Assembly (NCBI GenBank): GCA_949499105.1
Contig: CATEFX010000026.1
Location: forward strand, 61,652 to 125,651
DNA: 64,000 bases
Direction of reading: 5' to 3'
Source: Formosa sp. Hel1_33_131
Lineage (GTDB): Bacteria > Bacteroidota > Bacteroidia > Flavobacteriales > Flavobacteriaceae
The translations under genes were made by a program, and so were the position numbers. The notes under the pieces were generated by a model. The model saw only the letters and a list, made by a program, of their open reading frames with translations. It was not told where the DNA came from and did no database searches. Positions 17,753 to 27,526 of the stretch are shown here, in pieces (the stretch's first letter is position 1; the number at the start of each line of letters is the position of its first letter).

Positions 17753-19117
17753 TTAGATACTTAAAGGGTTATATCCTAAGTATTCCATCTCTTTTTCTTT
17801 AAATATGACACCAAAATCTTCTAATTCACTTAAAATAGGTCCATATAGTTCCTTTTTAGTGGGTATTTGTACGCCATAGCTTTGTATTTTGTTGTTTAGG
17901 ATCGCTAAAGTGGCAATACCAACCGGTAATCCTACGGTTTTAGCCATTGCAGTATAGGTTTGGTCATCGCCAGTACACACCATCGTTGCGTCTATTTGAT
18001 GTTTTTTGCCATTTAATTCATACCCAAACTTGTGATACATTACGATCATATCTTTATCTTTTGGGCTAAGACTCCAACTATCTAAAAGAATTTTTTGAAG
18101 AATTTGTGCTGGGGTTGCATTTTTTAAGCCCACTTTTTTATCAGCGTTAAAAATGTCTAATTCTTCTAATTTCTCCCATATAATATCATCTTGATCAATT
18201 TTCAAGTTATATCTTAGTTTTAATTCTACAGAATCTGTAGGACTATACGGTAAAAACGAATTCACAAAATCGCGATAGCTCATATTTTCGCTATCAGCAA
18301 TCGTGTAACTATCATCGGTCATTCCAAGGATCACGAAAATCTGCCAAGCTCTGCTGAATCCAACCCGTCTAATGGTCCCTCGATACAATGTTTTGATCGT
18401 TTCTAATCCGTATACATTCTGATATTTAAGTGAGTCTCTATTGGCATACGCTTCAAACCGTCCGTAACCCTCAACTTCAAGAAATTCAGTCCGTCGAAAC
18501 AATAGGTGATACGGGATGTATTTAAAGTTCCCTTCTTGAAGAAATTTAGCGGCACCTCCTTGGCCTGCTAACACGACATTTCGTGGATTCCATGTAAATT
18601 TATAATTCCAAAGATTAGTATCGCTTTCTGGGGCCATTAGGCCCCCAGTAAAGGACTCAAAAAGAATCATTTTCCCTCCAGATTCTGTAATGCGATCGAT
18701 GACCTGCATGGCACTCATATGATCCACTCCAGGATCTAATCCAACTTCATTTAAAAAGACTAATTTCTCAGTTTTTGCTTCTGCGTTTAAAGCTTGCATT
18801 TCCGGGCTCACATAAGAAGCAGTGACCATATGTTTTTTGAAAGCCAAACAGTCTTTTGCCACTTCAATATGAAATCTAGCAGGAAGCATTGATACTACAA
18901 TATCTGCATTTTTAACGGCTTCTTTTCGAGCCTCTGCATCAAAAATATCAAGTTTTATAGCTCTTGCATTTGAATAATTTCCAATGAGTTTTTTAGCATT
19001 AGAAATCTCTAAATCTCCAATAGTAATTTCTAATTTTTCTGAATTAGATTTATCTAAAAAATACTTTATAAGGTAGGAGGCGGATTTACCTGCTCCGATG
19101 ATTAAAATGTTTCGCAT
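17753..19117 (-). CDS. Saccharopine dehydrogenase family protein
   Basis: The 454-residue protein begins with a Rossmann motif IIGAGKSASYLIKYF and has ADIVVSMLPARFH and NEVGLDPGVDHMSAM, which are typical of the glutamate-forming saccharopine reductase family. Length fits. It would interconvert saccharopine with aminoadipate semialdehyde and glutamate, the reaction of the lysine-degradation route, although some family members act elsewhere. An Lrp-type regulator is immediately downstream. Confidence 0.87.
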   Translation of the reverse strand: MRNILIIGAGKSASYLIKYFLDKSNSEKLEITIGDLEISNAKKLIGNYSNARAIKLDIFDAEARKEAVKNADIVVSMLPARFHIEVAKDCLAFKKHMVTASYVSPEMQALNAEAKTEKLVFLNEVGLDPGVDHMSAMQVIDRITESGGKMILFESFTGGLMAPESDTNLWNYKFTWNPRNVVLAGQGGAAKFLQEGNFKYIPYHLLFRRTEFLEVEGYGRFEAYANRDSLKYQNVYGLETIKTLYRGTIRRVGFSRAWQIFVILGMTDDSYTIADSENMSYRDFVNSFLPYSPTDSVELKLRYNLKIDQDDIIWEKLEELDIFNADKKVGLKNATPAQILQKILLDSWSLSPKDKDMIVMYHKFGYELNGKKHQIDATMVCTGDDQTYTAMAKTVGLPVGIATLAILNNKIQSYGVQIPTKKELYGPILSELEDFGVIFKEKEMEYLGYNPLSI

Positions 19118-19190
19118 ATTGGTTAAGGATTCTTATTTTTGTAATTAGTTTGCCTACTAATGTAGTAAATTGAATACTTTATAAATTGAA

Positions 19191-19577
19191 ATGGATAGAA
19201 AAATATTTATGACCGCGAGCCTTGTCGGAGGAATTGGCGTCGTTCTTGGCGCTTTTGCAGCACATGGATTCAAACCCTTGCTTAGTGCTTCTGCATTTGA
19301 CAGTTTTAATACAGGGATTCGGTATCAGATGTACCATGCATTTTTGTTGTTTTTTATCGGAATCACGACCCATGTCAAACCAAATCAAAAATCGACTTTA
19401 TTTAAACTCATTCTCACGGGTATTTTGTTGTTTTCAGGTTCAATTTATTTCTTATCTACCAACTCGTTAACCGCTTTCGATTTCAAAATTATTGGAATTA
19501 TAACTCCTATCGGAGGCTTATTTTTGATCGCTTCATGGGTCCTTTTATTTATGTATTTTTTGAGAACTAAAAAGTAA
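19191..19577 (+). CDS. DUF423 membrane protein
   Basis: The 128-residue protein has four predicted membrane helices and the DUF423 start GIGVVLGAFAAHGFK followed by GIRYQMYHAFLL. Related to YwdK/YgdD of other bacteria. Function unknown. Divergent from the saccharopine dehydrogenase gene with 73 bp between the starts. Confidence 0.9.
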   Translation: MDRKIFMTASLVGGIGVVLGAFAAHGFKPLLSASAFDSFNTGIRYQMYHAFLLFFIGITTHVKPNQKSTLFKLILTGILLFSGSIYFLSTNSLTAFDFKIIGIITPIGGLFLIASWVLLFMYFLRTKK

Positions 19578-19634
19578 ATTTCTTCCATTTAATAATATTC
19601 GATACTTTTACAGAATTAATTAATTTAAGATACT

Positions 19635-21248
19635 ATGACACAACTATCTACTGTTACGAAAACGATTTCGTTAAAACTCTACGGTATAACGTCTAAAAAC
19701 GTACATTATCAGCTCTCTCCAAGTGTCTTGCATGCCCTTACAATTCAAAAAAATCAAGGAGTCGAAACAGCCTCAGGAGCCTTGGCAATACAAACAGGAG
19801 CATTTACAGGTCGATCGCCTAAAGACCGATTTATAGTTAAAGATGCGATTACTAAAGATCGGGTTTGGTGGGGCGATGTCAACCTTCCATTTTCTTCCAA
19901 AAATTTCGATTTATTGTATGATAAAGTGATCAATTACCTTTCCAAAAAAGAATTATTTGTACGAGATAGCTATGCCTGTTCAGAGCCTGCATACCGCACT
20001 AATATTCGGGTGATTAATGAATACCCTTGGAGTAATTATTTTGCTTATAATATGTTCTTAAGGCCATTAGATACTGAACTGAATTGCTTTGAGCCCGAAT
20101 GGACCGTCATCAATGCGCCTGGGTTTTTGGCAGTTCCAGACCGTGATGGCACACGTCAGCAAAATTTTGCCATTTTAAATTTCACAAAAAAAATAGCGCT
20201 CATTGGTGGTACTGGTTATACAGGTGAAATTAAAAAAGGTATTTTTTCGGCTTTGAATTTTATACTTCCTGTTTTTAAAAATACGTTGCCGATGCATTGT
20301 AGTGCAAATGTTGGAAACGAAGGGGATACAGCCATCTTTTTTGGGCTTTCAGGAACTGGAAAAACAACGCTATCTACCGATCATCACCGGCATTTAATAG
20401 GGGATGATGAACATGGCTGGACGAGCGAAAACACTATTTTTAATTTTGAAGGTGGATGTTATGCAAAAGTTATTAATCTATCTAGGGCAAATGAACCCGA
20501 AATATTCGATGCCATAAAAAAAGGCGCTATTCTCGAAAATGTCATTATGAATAATAAGGGTGAGGTAGATTATTCGGATACCTCAATCACCCAAAATACA
20601 CGGGTGAGTTATCCGATTCATTTTATTGATAACATTCAGCCAAACTCCATTGGGAACACTCCTAAAAATATTTTTTTCTTGACGGCCGATGCTTTTGGGG
20701 TGTTGCCACCAATCTCTAAATTAACGCCTGGTCAAGCTGCTTACCACTTTATTTCCGGTTATACGGCCAAAGTTGCTGGGACAGAAGCAGGTGTTACAGA
20801 GCCAGTTCCGATTTTCTCAGCCTGTTTTGGGGCTCCTTTTATGCCGTTACATCCTACGAAATATGCAGAAATGTTGACTGCTAAAATGAAGGCAACTGGC
20901 GTCCATGTTTGGTTGGTAAATACAGGTTGGACCGGCGGGCCATATGGCGTCGGGACCCGTATGAAATTATCGTTTACACGTGCCATGATAAACGCCGCAA
21001 TGGATGGGTCACTAGAAGCGGCTAACAAAGATAATTACCACATTCACTCGGTTTTTGGAGTGCTTCAGCCTAGAGTGTGCCCCAATGTGCCGACCGAATT
21101 TTTAAGTCCCCGAAAAACATGGAAAAATGATAAAGGTTTTTACAAAACAGCTTATAAATTAGCACAGTCTTTCCAAGCGAACTTCAAACAATTTGAGTCT
21201 TATGCGAACGATGAAATTATGGGTGGAGGACCAAAACATCAATCTTAG
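19635..21248 (+). CDS. pckA: Phosphoenolpyruvate carboxykinase (ATP)
   Basis: The 537-residue protein has all main PckA motifs: GAFTGRSPKDRFIV, the kinase-1a loop GLSGTGKTTLS (about residues 239-249), the metal-binding GDDEHGW and the C-terminal NTGWTGGPYG. It converts oxaloacetate and ATP to PEP for gluconeogenesis. Length is normal. The gene stands alone between DUF423 and a small lipoprotein gene. Confidence 0.97.
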   Translation: MTQLSTVTKTISLKLYGITSKNVHYQLSPSVLHALTIQKNQGVETASGALAIQTGAFTGRSPKDRFIVKDAITKDRVWWGDVNLPFSSKNFDLLYDKVINYLSKKELFVRDSYACSEPAYRTNIRVINEYPWSNYFAYNMFLRPLDTELNCFEPEWTVINAPGFLAVPDRDGTRQQNFAILNFTKKIALIGGTGYTGEIKKGIFSALNFILPVFKNTLPMHCSANVGNEGDTAIFFGLSGTGKTTLSTDHHRHLIGDDEHGWTSENTIFNFEGGCYAKVINLSRANEPEIFDAIKKGAILENVIMNNKGEVDYSDTSITQNTRVSYPIHFIDNIQPNSIGNTPKNIFFLTADAFGVLPPISKLTPGQAAYHFISGYTAKVAGTEAGVTEPVPIFSACFGAPFMPLHPTKYAEMLTAKMKATGVHVWLVNTGWTGGPYGVGTRMKLSFTRAMINAAMDGSLEAANKDNYHIHSVFGVLQPRVCPNVPTEFLSPRKTWKNDKGFYKTAYKLAQSFQANFKQFESYANDEIMGGGPKHQS

Positions 21249-21340
21249 TTTTTGACATTCAAACAATGAACATTTAATCTAAAGTATTTTTTTTCTGTTT
21301 AAAAAATAAAATGTGTAATTTTAGGGTTCACAATGAACCA

Positions 21341-21817
21341 ATGAGATATTTAGTTAGTGTCTTCCTTTTTTGCTCTTTTTTTTCATGTAATTATTTTGAA
21401 AAAAAGAAGCTAGATTCCAATACCATTTTAATGGAAGAATTAAAAACGTTTAATTGGAACGAAGTCGATCGGTATCCGAGTTTCGAAAACTGCACTGATT
21501 CCATCGATTTTCTGATCTCCAAAATGTGTTTTGAGCAAACGATCATGACGCATATTTCTGATTACTTTAGAGTGCAAGATTTGGTGGTGACTCAAAAAGT
21601 GAGTGATACTATAAAAATTAATTTTTTAGTTTCAAACAAAGGGATTATTCATATTTCTAAGATACATTCGCAGGAGCTAACAAAGCTTGAAATTCCAAAC
21701 TTAGATTCGATTATTGGTTACAGTTTAAAGAATTTACCACCATTATATCCCGCAATAAAAAGAAGCCAACAGGTGCAATCTGCCTTCGAACTTCCATTAA
21801 TATTAGTTGTAAACTGA
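21341..21817 (+). CDS. Small lipoprotein, TonB-C-terminus-like
   Basis: The frame opens at 21311, but the ATG at 21341 gives a good lipoprotein signal (MRYLVSVFLFCSFFSC, Cys16) and 158 residues. The second half (FLVSNKGIIHISKI, then SLKNLPPLYPAIKRSQQVQSAFELPLILVVN) has the layout of the C-terminal domain of TonB-like energy transducers, though without an N-terminal transmembrane anchor in the usual sense. Function unknown. It is 7 bp upstream of an outer-membrane barrel gene, probably one operon. Confidence 0.7.
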   Translation: MRYLVSVFLFCSFFSCNYFEKKKLDSNTILMEELKTFNWNEVDRYPSFENCTDSIDFLISKMCFEQTIMTHISDYFRVQDLVVTQKVSDTIKINFLVSNKGIIHISKIHSQELTKLEIPNLDSIIGYSLKNLPPLYPAIKRSQQVQSAFELPLILVVN

Positions 21818-21824
21818 TTCTGAA

Positions 21825-22463
21825 ATGAAAAACAAGCTGATTTCAAAAAAACACTTCCTTCTTCTGATGCTTATTACAACGTTTAATTTTGCATTTGCGC
21901 AATCTGAAACAGAAGTTTTTAGACTGCAAATAGGTTTGGGAGTCAATAGTCCGCTTGGGGCCGATATTGCCCCACAATTTGATGCTAAAATCGTCAATAT
22001 ACCCTCAGTTCAGTTTGGATTGAGATATATGTTTAAACGGAATTTAGGCGCGAAGTTAGATATTCATTACAATCGATTTTCATCGACAGGAACGGATAGG
22101 GCGTTTAAATTAAACTACACCAGAATCAATTTAGAAGGGGTTTATAATGTTTCAGATAAATTAAAATTTTTATCTACCCGATCCCGTATTATGGTTCACC
22201 TTGGGCCTGGTTTAAGCATGTCAAAACCACTCGGAATTTATAGTGCAAATAGCGCTACTTTTTTAAATCTTAATGCTGGAGTTGCGTATGAATTTGCACT
22301 CTCAAAACGGGTGTCGTTATTCTCAGATTTAAATTACACCCATTCGTTTGCGTCCGAAAACGCCTATGATGTTATAATAGATGGATATTCATTTAATGGA
22401 GCGATGATCCAGGTTTCAGTTGGAATTTCAATGGCACTAAGCGGCTGTAAATATTGCGAATAA
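21825..22463 (+). CDS. Outer-membrane beta-barrel protein
   Basis: The 212-residue protein has a signal peptide (about 1-25, ending NFAFAQ) followed by eight or so amphipathic strands such as IPSVQFGLRYMFKR and LNLNAGVAYEFALS, the pattern of the small outer-membrane barrels of Bacteroidota. The ending SGCKYCE is unusual for a barrel, which normally ends in an aromatic residue. Its stop overlaps the ruvC start (ATAATG region at 22461-22465). Confidence 0.75.
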   Translation: MKNKLISKKHFLLLMLITTFNFAFAQSETEVFRLQIGLGVNSPLGADIAPQFDAKIVNIPSVQFGLRYMFKRNLGAKLDIHYNRFSSTGTDRAFKLNYTRINLEGVYNVSDKLKFLSTRSRIMVHLGPGLSMSKPLGIYSANSATFLNLNAGVAYEFALSKRVSLFSDLNYTHSFASENAYDVIIDGYSFNGAMIQVSVGISMALSGCKYCE

Positions 22464-23017
22464 TGACAGAAGAAAAAATTATATTAGGTATTGATCCCGG
22501 CACCACCATCATGGGGTTTGGATTGATAAAAGTCAAAGGAAAAACCATGGAGTTTTTGCAGCTCAATGAGTTGTTACTTCAAAAATATGATGATCATTAT
22601 CTAAAGTTGAAGCTTATTTTTGAACGCACCATTGAACTCATCGACACCTATCATCCCGATGAAATTGCAATTGAAGCGCCCTTTTTTGGTAAAAATGTGC
22701 AAAGTATGTTAAAGCTCGGAAGAGCTCAAGGCGTTGCCATGGCGGCTGGACTCTCTAGAGAAATTCCCATCACAGAGTACTCGCCTAAAAAAATAAAAAT
22801 GGCCATCACAGGAAATGGAAATGCGAGTAAAGAACAAGTGGCCAAAATGCTTCAAAGTCTTTTAGGATTAAAAGAATTGCCCAAAAACTTAGATTCCACC
22901 GATGGATTGGCCGCTGCGGTTTGCCATTTTTATAACCAAGGAAAAATCACCGGCGGGAAAAGTTATACAGGTTGGGGTGCCTTTGTGAAGCAAAACGAAA
23001 GTAGAGTTAAAAAATAA
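22463..23017 (+). CDS. ruvC: Crossover junction endodeoxyribonuclease RuvC
   Basis: The frame opens at 22454, but the ATG at 22463 gives the family start MTEEKIILGIDPGTT and 184 residues. Catalytic acidic residues are visible in GIDPGT, AIEAPFF and STDGLAAAVCH. RuvC resolves Holliday junctions with RuvAB in homologous recombination. The start overlaps the previous stop by one base, suggesting coupled translation. Confidence 0.95.
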   Translation: MTEEKIILGIDPGTTIMGFGLIKVKGKTMEFLQLNELLLQKYDDHYLKLKLIFERTIELIDTYHPDEIAIEAPFFGKNVQSMLKLGRAQGVAMAAGLSREIPITEYSPKKIKMAITGNGNASKEQVAKMLQSLLGLKELPKNLDSTDGLAAAVCHFYNQGKITGGKSYTGWGAFVKQNESRVKK

Positions 23018-23027
23018 ACCGCAAATT

Positions 23028-23558
23028 ATGGACATTGAAACCCTCAAATACCCAATTGGGAAACCAACGATTCCCACCTTAATCGAACCGGCTCATATTC
23101 AAAGATGGATCCAAGACATTAAACAGTTTCCTTCTCACGTCAACAAAGAAGTAGCCTCTCTTACGGACAATGAACTCGGCTATAAATACAGACCCGATGG
23201 TTGGACGATTCAACAAGTTGTTGGACACTGTATAGACAGTCATATGAATAGTGTCATTCGATTTAAATCAGCACTCACTGAAGATCATCCGATTATCAAA
23301 CCTTATGAAGAAGCCAAGTGGGCGGAGTTAACAGACACTTTAAGTTTTAGCATTCAAAGTTCAATAACACTTCTGTCGGGTATTCATCAGCGGTGGGTGT
23401 TTTTATTAGAGCACTTAGAGGACTCACAACTAAAAAGAGCTTATGTGCACCCCGATGGCAATGAACTTGTTACATTACAGGAGGGTTTGGCAATTTATGC
23501 ATGGCATTGTAACCATCATTTACAACACATTATTAATGCGAAAGCATTTAAATATTAA
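23028..23558 (+). CDS. DinB-like / YfiT family putative metal-dependent hydrolase
   Basis: The 176-residue four-helix protein has the DinB-type metal ligands: HCIDSHMNSVIR in the middle and WHCNHHLQHI near the end. It matches the YfiT/BstA group, some of which transfer low-molecular-weight thiols such as bacillithiol. Bacteroidota often make bacillithiol, so a thiol transferase role is possible. It lies between ruvC and hemW, on the same strand with 10-18 bp gaps. Confidence 0.87.
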   Translation: MDIETLKYPIGKPTIPTLIEPAHIQRWIQDIKQFPSHVNKEVASLTDNELGYKYRPDGWTIQQVVGHCIDSHMNSVIRFKSALTEDHPIIKPYEEAKWAELTDTLSFSIQSSITLLSGIHQRWVFLLEHLEDSQLKRAYVHPDGNELVTLQEGLAIYAWHCNHHLQHIINAKAFKY

Positions 23559-23576
23559 CTCATAAACTCCACTTTA

Positions 23577-24701
23577 GTGTCCGGTATTTATATTCATATT
23601 CCATTTTGTAAAAAAGCATGTCACTATTGTAATTTTCACTTTTCGACGAACCAAAATACAAAGTCTGCATTTGTCAAAGCCGTATGTAAAGAGCTCTCGC
23701 TTCGCAAATCTGAACTTGATTCCCAAGTCATACAAACGATCTATTTTGGAGGAGGCACTCCTACAGTTTTAGAGGTTGATGAGTTAGTGTCGATTCTTGA
23801 CGTGATTTATGAAACGTATCAAGTGTCCGAAACCCCAGAAATCACTTTAGAAGCAAATCCCGATGACCTCGATTCTAAAAAAATAAAAGCACTTTCTAAA
23901 ACCAAAATTAACCGATTGAGTATTGGAATTCAATCCTTTCATTCGTCTGATTTATCAGCGATGAACAGGGCACATAATGCTGATGAGGCTAAAAAATGTT
24001 TAGAAATTGCCACGCCCTATTTTGATAATATCACAATCGATTTAATGTTTGGAATGCCCACAATGTCTGACGATCAATGGCGACAAAATTTACAAACTGC
24101 CTTTGGTTTTGGGATTAAACACCTATCCTGTTACGCCCTAACTGTAGAGCCACAAACAGCTTTAGAGCATTTTATTAAAAAGGGAAGTCATCCGCCAATG
24201 GATGATGAGGTTTCGGCCAAACATTTTGAGATTTTACTTGAGGAAACGTCTAAACAAGGTCTGATCCATTATGAAACCTGTAGTTTTGGCCATTCTGAAT
24301 ATTTCTCAAAACACAATACAAGTTATTGGTTAGGGAAACCCTATATGGGGGTCGGCCCTTCGGCACACTCGTTTGATGGGGTCAGAAGAAGCTGGAATGT
24401 GTCTAACAACACCAAGTACATCAAATCCTTAGAGGGAAATACGTTGCCTTTTGAATCAGAGATTTTATCCATTGAAAACAGATTTAACGAATACATCATG
24501 ACGGGGTTACGAACCATGTGGGGGATTTCGTTTCAAAAAGTTGAAACGGAATTTGGTGTGAATATAAAAGAGCAATTACTTCAAAACTCAAAAAAATTAA
24601 GAGCCTCTAATTTTCTCGTTATCGAAGCGAATCATTTGAAAATTACAGATACCGGAAAATTTCTTGCAGATGGAATTGCATCAGATTTGTTTTTAGTTTA
24701 A
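23577..24701 (+). CDS. hemW: Radical SAM heme chaperone HemW
   Basis: The 374-residue protein starts at GTG and shows the HemW start GIYIHIPFCKKACHYCNFHF, with the CxxxCxxC cluster motif, then YFGGGTPT and NRLSIGIQSF. HemW delivers heme to target proteins; it was long annotated as an oxygen-independent coproporphyrinogen oxidase. HemW proteins carry the extra Cys of this motif (CHYCNF), which this one has. Length is normal. Confidence 0.94.
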   Translation: MSGIYIHIPFCKKACHYCNFHFSTNQNTKSAFVKAVCKELSLRKSELDSQVIQTIYFGGGTPTVLEVDELVSILDVIYETYQVSETPEITLEANPDDLDSKKIKALSKTKINRLSIGIQSFHSSDLSAMNRAHNADEAKKCLEIATPYFDNITIDLMFGMPTMSDDQWRQNLQTAFGFGIKHLSCYALTVEPQTALEHFIKKGSHPPMDDEVSAKHFEILLEETSKQGLIHYETCSFGHSEYFSKHNTSYWLGKPYMGVGPSAHSFDGVRRSWNVSNNTKYIKSLEGNTLPFESEILSIENRFNEYIMTGLRTMWGISFQKVETEFGVNIKEQLLQNSKKLRASNFLVIEANHLKITDTGKFLADGIASDLFLV

Positions 24702-24737
24702 TCAAATTCATTAAATTTACGTTTAGCAATTTATTTT

Positions 24738-25508
24738 ATGAAAGCCATTATTTACGCCAACAGCCGCACTTATACGATTTATATCGACCAACCTTTAGAT
24801 ATTTCAATTCCATTGCGCGCTTCAAAAGACAATGTGAACGCTTGGTATTTGCCGCCTCCAAAAATATATCCAGCCAAAGTTAAAGAGTGGACCGGGAGCG
24901 TAGAACAAGGTGCAGCGGTTAATTTTAATACCATTGAGTTTAATCCGCATGCCCATGGAACGCACACGGAATGTGTGGGTCACATCACCAAAGAAGTTCA
25001 CACAATCAATGATTGCTTGACTCAGTTTTTGTTTGTAGCGGAAGTAATTACCGTCGTTCCAGAACCCTTTAATGGCGATCTTGTTATTTCCGAAAAACAA
25101 CTCCGTTATGCCATTGGGAATAAAAAAAGAGAAGCGGTTATTATTAGAACTCTCCCCAATACAAAAGACAAATTGACTCAACAATATGCGCATACAAATC
25201 CGCCGTATCTAACAGAAGCTGCGGCTATTTATTTAAGAGAAAAAGGAGTGAAGCATTTATTGGTGGATACGCCAAGTGTTGACAAAGAAAAAGACGAGGG
25301 TCAATTGTTGGCACATAAGGCATTTTGGGATGTTGACGGAGAAATCCGTATGGATGCGACCATTACGGAGCTGGTGTTTGTTCCTAATTCGGTACTTGAT
25401 GGAAAGTATATTTTGAATATATTAATTGCACCCTTTGAAAATGATGCCTCCCCGAGTAAACCCATTTTGTATAAGTTATACGATAAAGAAACCCCAAAAC
25501 CTCAATGA
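24738..25508 (+). CDS. Cyclase family protein (arylformamidase-like)
   Basis: The 256-residue protein has the metal-binding cyclase/kynurenine formamidase motif HAHGTHTECVGHI (about residues 73-85) and KHLLVDTPSVDKEKDEG. The family includes KynB, which hydrolyses N-formylkynurenine, and other metal-dependent hydrolases. A tryptophan 2,3-dioxygenase homologue is encoded 3.5 kb away, so a kynurenine role is possible, but they are not in one operon. It overlaps the MmcQ gene by 4 bp. Confidence 0.83.
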   Translation: MKAIIYANSRTYTIYIDQPLDISIPLRASKDNVNAWYLPPPKIYPAKVKEWTGSVEQGAAVNFNTIEFNPHAHGTHTECVGHITKEVHTINDCLTQFLFVAEVITVVPEPFNGDLVISEKQLRYAIGNKKREAVIIRTLPNTKDKLTQQYAHTNPPYLTEAAAIYLREKGVKHLLVDTPSVDKEKDEGQLLAHKAFWDVDGEIRMDATITELVFVPNSVLDGKYILNILIAPFENDASPSKPILYKLYDKETPKPQ

Positions 25509-25888
25509 TAACCATAGATGAAATTCAATCCTTCTGTTTAAAAAAAGAGAAAACGACTCAAGAATTCCCTTTTGATGAAAGCACCTTGGTGTATAAAGTA
25601 TTGGGAAAAATATTTGCTTTATGTCCACTGGAAGCCTGGGAACAAGGCAACCCTTCGGTGACCTTAAAATGTGATCCAGACTATGCGGAAGAATTACGGC
25701 ATACCCATGATACAATACAACCAGGATTTCACAGCAACAAAAAACACTGGAACACGATTTATTTGAACAACTGCGGATTTCATCCAGAGCTTCTTCTAGA
25801 ACTCATAGACCACAGTTATGACATGGTGGTTCAAAATATGCCCAAGAAATTAAGTTTACAGCTAAAGCAAAATGATCCTAAACTTTAG
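25505..25888 (+). CDS. MmcQ/YjbR family DNA-binding protein
   Basis: The 127-residue protein matches the MmcQ/YjbR family: DEIQSFCLKKEKTTQEFPFDEST at the front, KVLGKIFALCP, then GFHSNKKHWNTIYL and the LIDHSYDMV end. The fold is a double-wing CyaY-like structure; DNA binding is proposed for the family. Translation is coupled to the upstream cyclase gene by an ATGA overlap. Its end overlaps the convergent dipeptidase gene by 4 bp. Confidence 0.88.
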   Translation: MITIDEIQSFCLKKEKTTQEFPFDESTLVYKVLGKIFALCPLEAWEQGNPSVTLKCDPDYAEELRHTHDTIQPGFHSNKKHWNTIYLNNCGFHPELLLELIDHSYDMVVQNMPKKLSLQLKQNDPKL

Positions 25889-27273
25889 GAGTGCAGCGCT
25901 GTGAAATATTTATAAAATAAAGGAATGGTTTCTATGCCTTTAAAGTAATTAAAAAGCCCAAAATGTTCGTTAGGAGAGTGGATGGCATCACTGTCTAATC
26001 CAAAGCCCATTAAAATTGTCTTACTCTTTAATTCTTTTTCAAATAAAGCAACAATGGGAATGCTTCCACCGCCTCGTTGCGGAATCGGGGACGTTCCAAA
26101 CGTATCTTTATAAGCCATCGCAGCGGCTTTGTAGCCGATGTTATCGATAGGCGTCACATAGCCTTGACCACCATGGTGAGGCGTTACTTTTACCGTCACA
26201 CCATCTGGTGCAATACTTTCAAAGTGAGTTTTGAAAAGGGAGGTAATCTCATGGCAATCTTGATTCGGTACTAAACGCATCGAAATTTTCGCATAGGCTT
26301 TACTCGCAATCACTGTTTTGGCACCTTCGCCTGTGTACCCACCCCAAATGCCATTCACATCTAGTGTAGGGCGAATCGAATTTCGTTCATTAGTCGTGTA
26401 GCCTTTTTCGCCATAGACAGAGCTGATATCTAACGATTTCTTATAATCTTCTAACGAAAAGGGTGCCTTGGCCATTTCGGTGCGTTCTTCTTTAGATAAT
26501 TCTTCGACTTTATCATAAAAACCAGGAATAGTAATGTGGTTGTTTTCGTCGTGTAAGGAAGCGATCATCTTGGCTAATACATTGATCGGATTGGCTACAG
26601 CTCCGCCGTAAATCCCTGAGTGCAAGTCTCTATTTGGTCCAGTTACTTCGACTTCTACATAACTTAAACCACGTAAGCCAGTGGTGATGGATGGGGTGTC
26701 TTTTGCAATCATTCCAGTGTCTGAAATTAAGATCACATCGTTTTTTAATTTTGTGGTGTTATTTTTTACAAATTCTGCTAAGTTGTCACTTCCAACTTCT
26801 TCTTCCCCTTCAATCATAAACTTCACATTACAGGGTAATTGATCCGTGGAGGTCATAAATTCAAGTGCCTTCACATGCATATACATTTGCCCTTTATCGT
26901 CGCAAGCACCTCGTGCAAAAATGGCGCCTTCGGGATGGAGGTCTGTTTTTTTAATCACAGGCTCGAAAGGAGGTGATTCCCAAAGTTCAATAGGATCAGC
27001 GGGTTGTACATCATAATGACCATAAACTAGGATTGTTGGTAATTTAGGATCTATTAATTTTTCACCATAAATAATAGGAAACCCTTTGGTTTGACATATT
27101 TCTACGACATCACAACCAGCAGTTTTTAGACTGTCTGCAACAAAATCAGCGGTTTTAAAGACGTCCTTACTATAGGCAGAATCGGCACTAACCGAAGGGA
27201 TTTTAAGAAGTTCGAAGAGTTCTTGAACAAAGCGGTCTTTATTTGAATCGAGATATGATTGAAGTGATTTCAT
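25885..27273 (-). CDS. M20 family dipeptidase
   Basis: The 462-residue zinc peptidase has M20 metal-site motifs: VYGHYDVQPADP (about residues 84-95), ARGACDDKGQ and MIEGEEEVGSDNL (general-base Glu). A lid or dimerisation domain (about 200-370) interrupts the catalytic domain, typical of M20 dipeptidases acting on X-Xaa. The protein has no signal peptide, so it is cytoplasmic. Single gene. Confidence 0.94.
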   Translation of the reverse strand: MKSLQSYLDSNKDRFVQELFELLKIPSVSADSAYSKDVFKTADFVADSLKTAGCDVVEICQTKGFPIIYGEKLIDPKLPTILVYGHYDVQPADPIELWESPPFEPVIKKTDLHPEGAIFARGACDDKGQMYMHVKALEFMTSTDQLPCNVKFMIEGEEEVGSDNLAEFVKNNTTKLKNDVILISDTGMIAKDTPSITTGLRGLSYVEVEVTGPNRDLHSGIYGGAVANPINVLAKMIASLHDENNHITIPGFYDKVEELSKEERTEMAKAPFSLEDYKKSLDISSVYGEKGYTTNERNSIRPTLDVNGIWGGYTGEGAKTVIASKAYAKISMRLVPNQDCHEITSLFKTHFESIAPDGVTVKVTPHHGGQGYVTPIDNIGYKAAAMAYKDTFGTSPIPQRGGGSIPIVALFEKELKSKTILMGFGLDSDAIHSPNEHFGLFNYFKGIETIPLFYKYFTALHS

Positions 27274-27334
27274 AGTGTAAAAATTTTGAATGTAAAGCTA
27301 CAACAATCCATGTAAATAAATTTCCTCTGTACTA

Positions 27335-27364
27335 TTTGTATTTATAAACTATTGTTTATATTTG
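27335..27364 (+). promoter_or_regulatory. Promoter of tRNA-Leu(UAG)
   Basis: TTTG at 27335-27338, an 18-nt spacer and TATATTTG at 27357-27364 form a full match to the Bacteroidota consensus TTTG-N(17-23)-TAnnTTTG, 24 bp before the tRNA. Confidence 0.8.
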
Positions 27365-27388
27365 CCACCCTATTACTAGGGATGTTTA

Positions 27389-27470
27389 GCGGGCGTGGTG
27401 GAATTGGTAGACACGCTAGACTTAGGATCTAGTGCCGCGAGGTGTGGGAGTTCGAGTCTCCCCGCCCGCA
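27389..27470 (+). tRNA. tRNA-Leu, anticodon UAG
   Basis: An 82-nt cloverleaf: acceptor arms GCGGGCG and CGCCCGC with discriminator A, D-arm TGGTGGAATTGGTAGACA, anticodon stem CTAGA/TCTAG holding the loop with TAG, a short variable arm and T-arm GGGAGTTCGAGTCTCCC. No encoded CCA. The class II variable arm and the anticodon make it tRNA-Leu(UAG). Confidence 0.97.
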
Positions 27471-27476
27471 CTAAAC

Positions 27477-27510
27477 AAAAAAAAGCTTCTCATTTCGAGA
27501 AGCTTTTTTT
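27477..27510. terminator. Bidirectional terminator between tRNA-Leu and ric
   Basis: Arms AAGCTTCTC and GAGAAGCTT with an ATTTC loop, flanked by an A-run and a T-run, so it can stop both the tRNA transcript and the convergent ric transcript (stop at 27527). Confidence 0.88.
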
Positions 27511-27526
27511 GTGAGGTCACATTAAC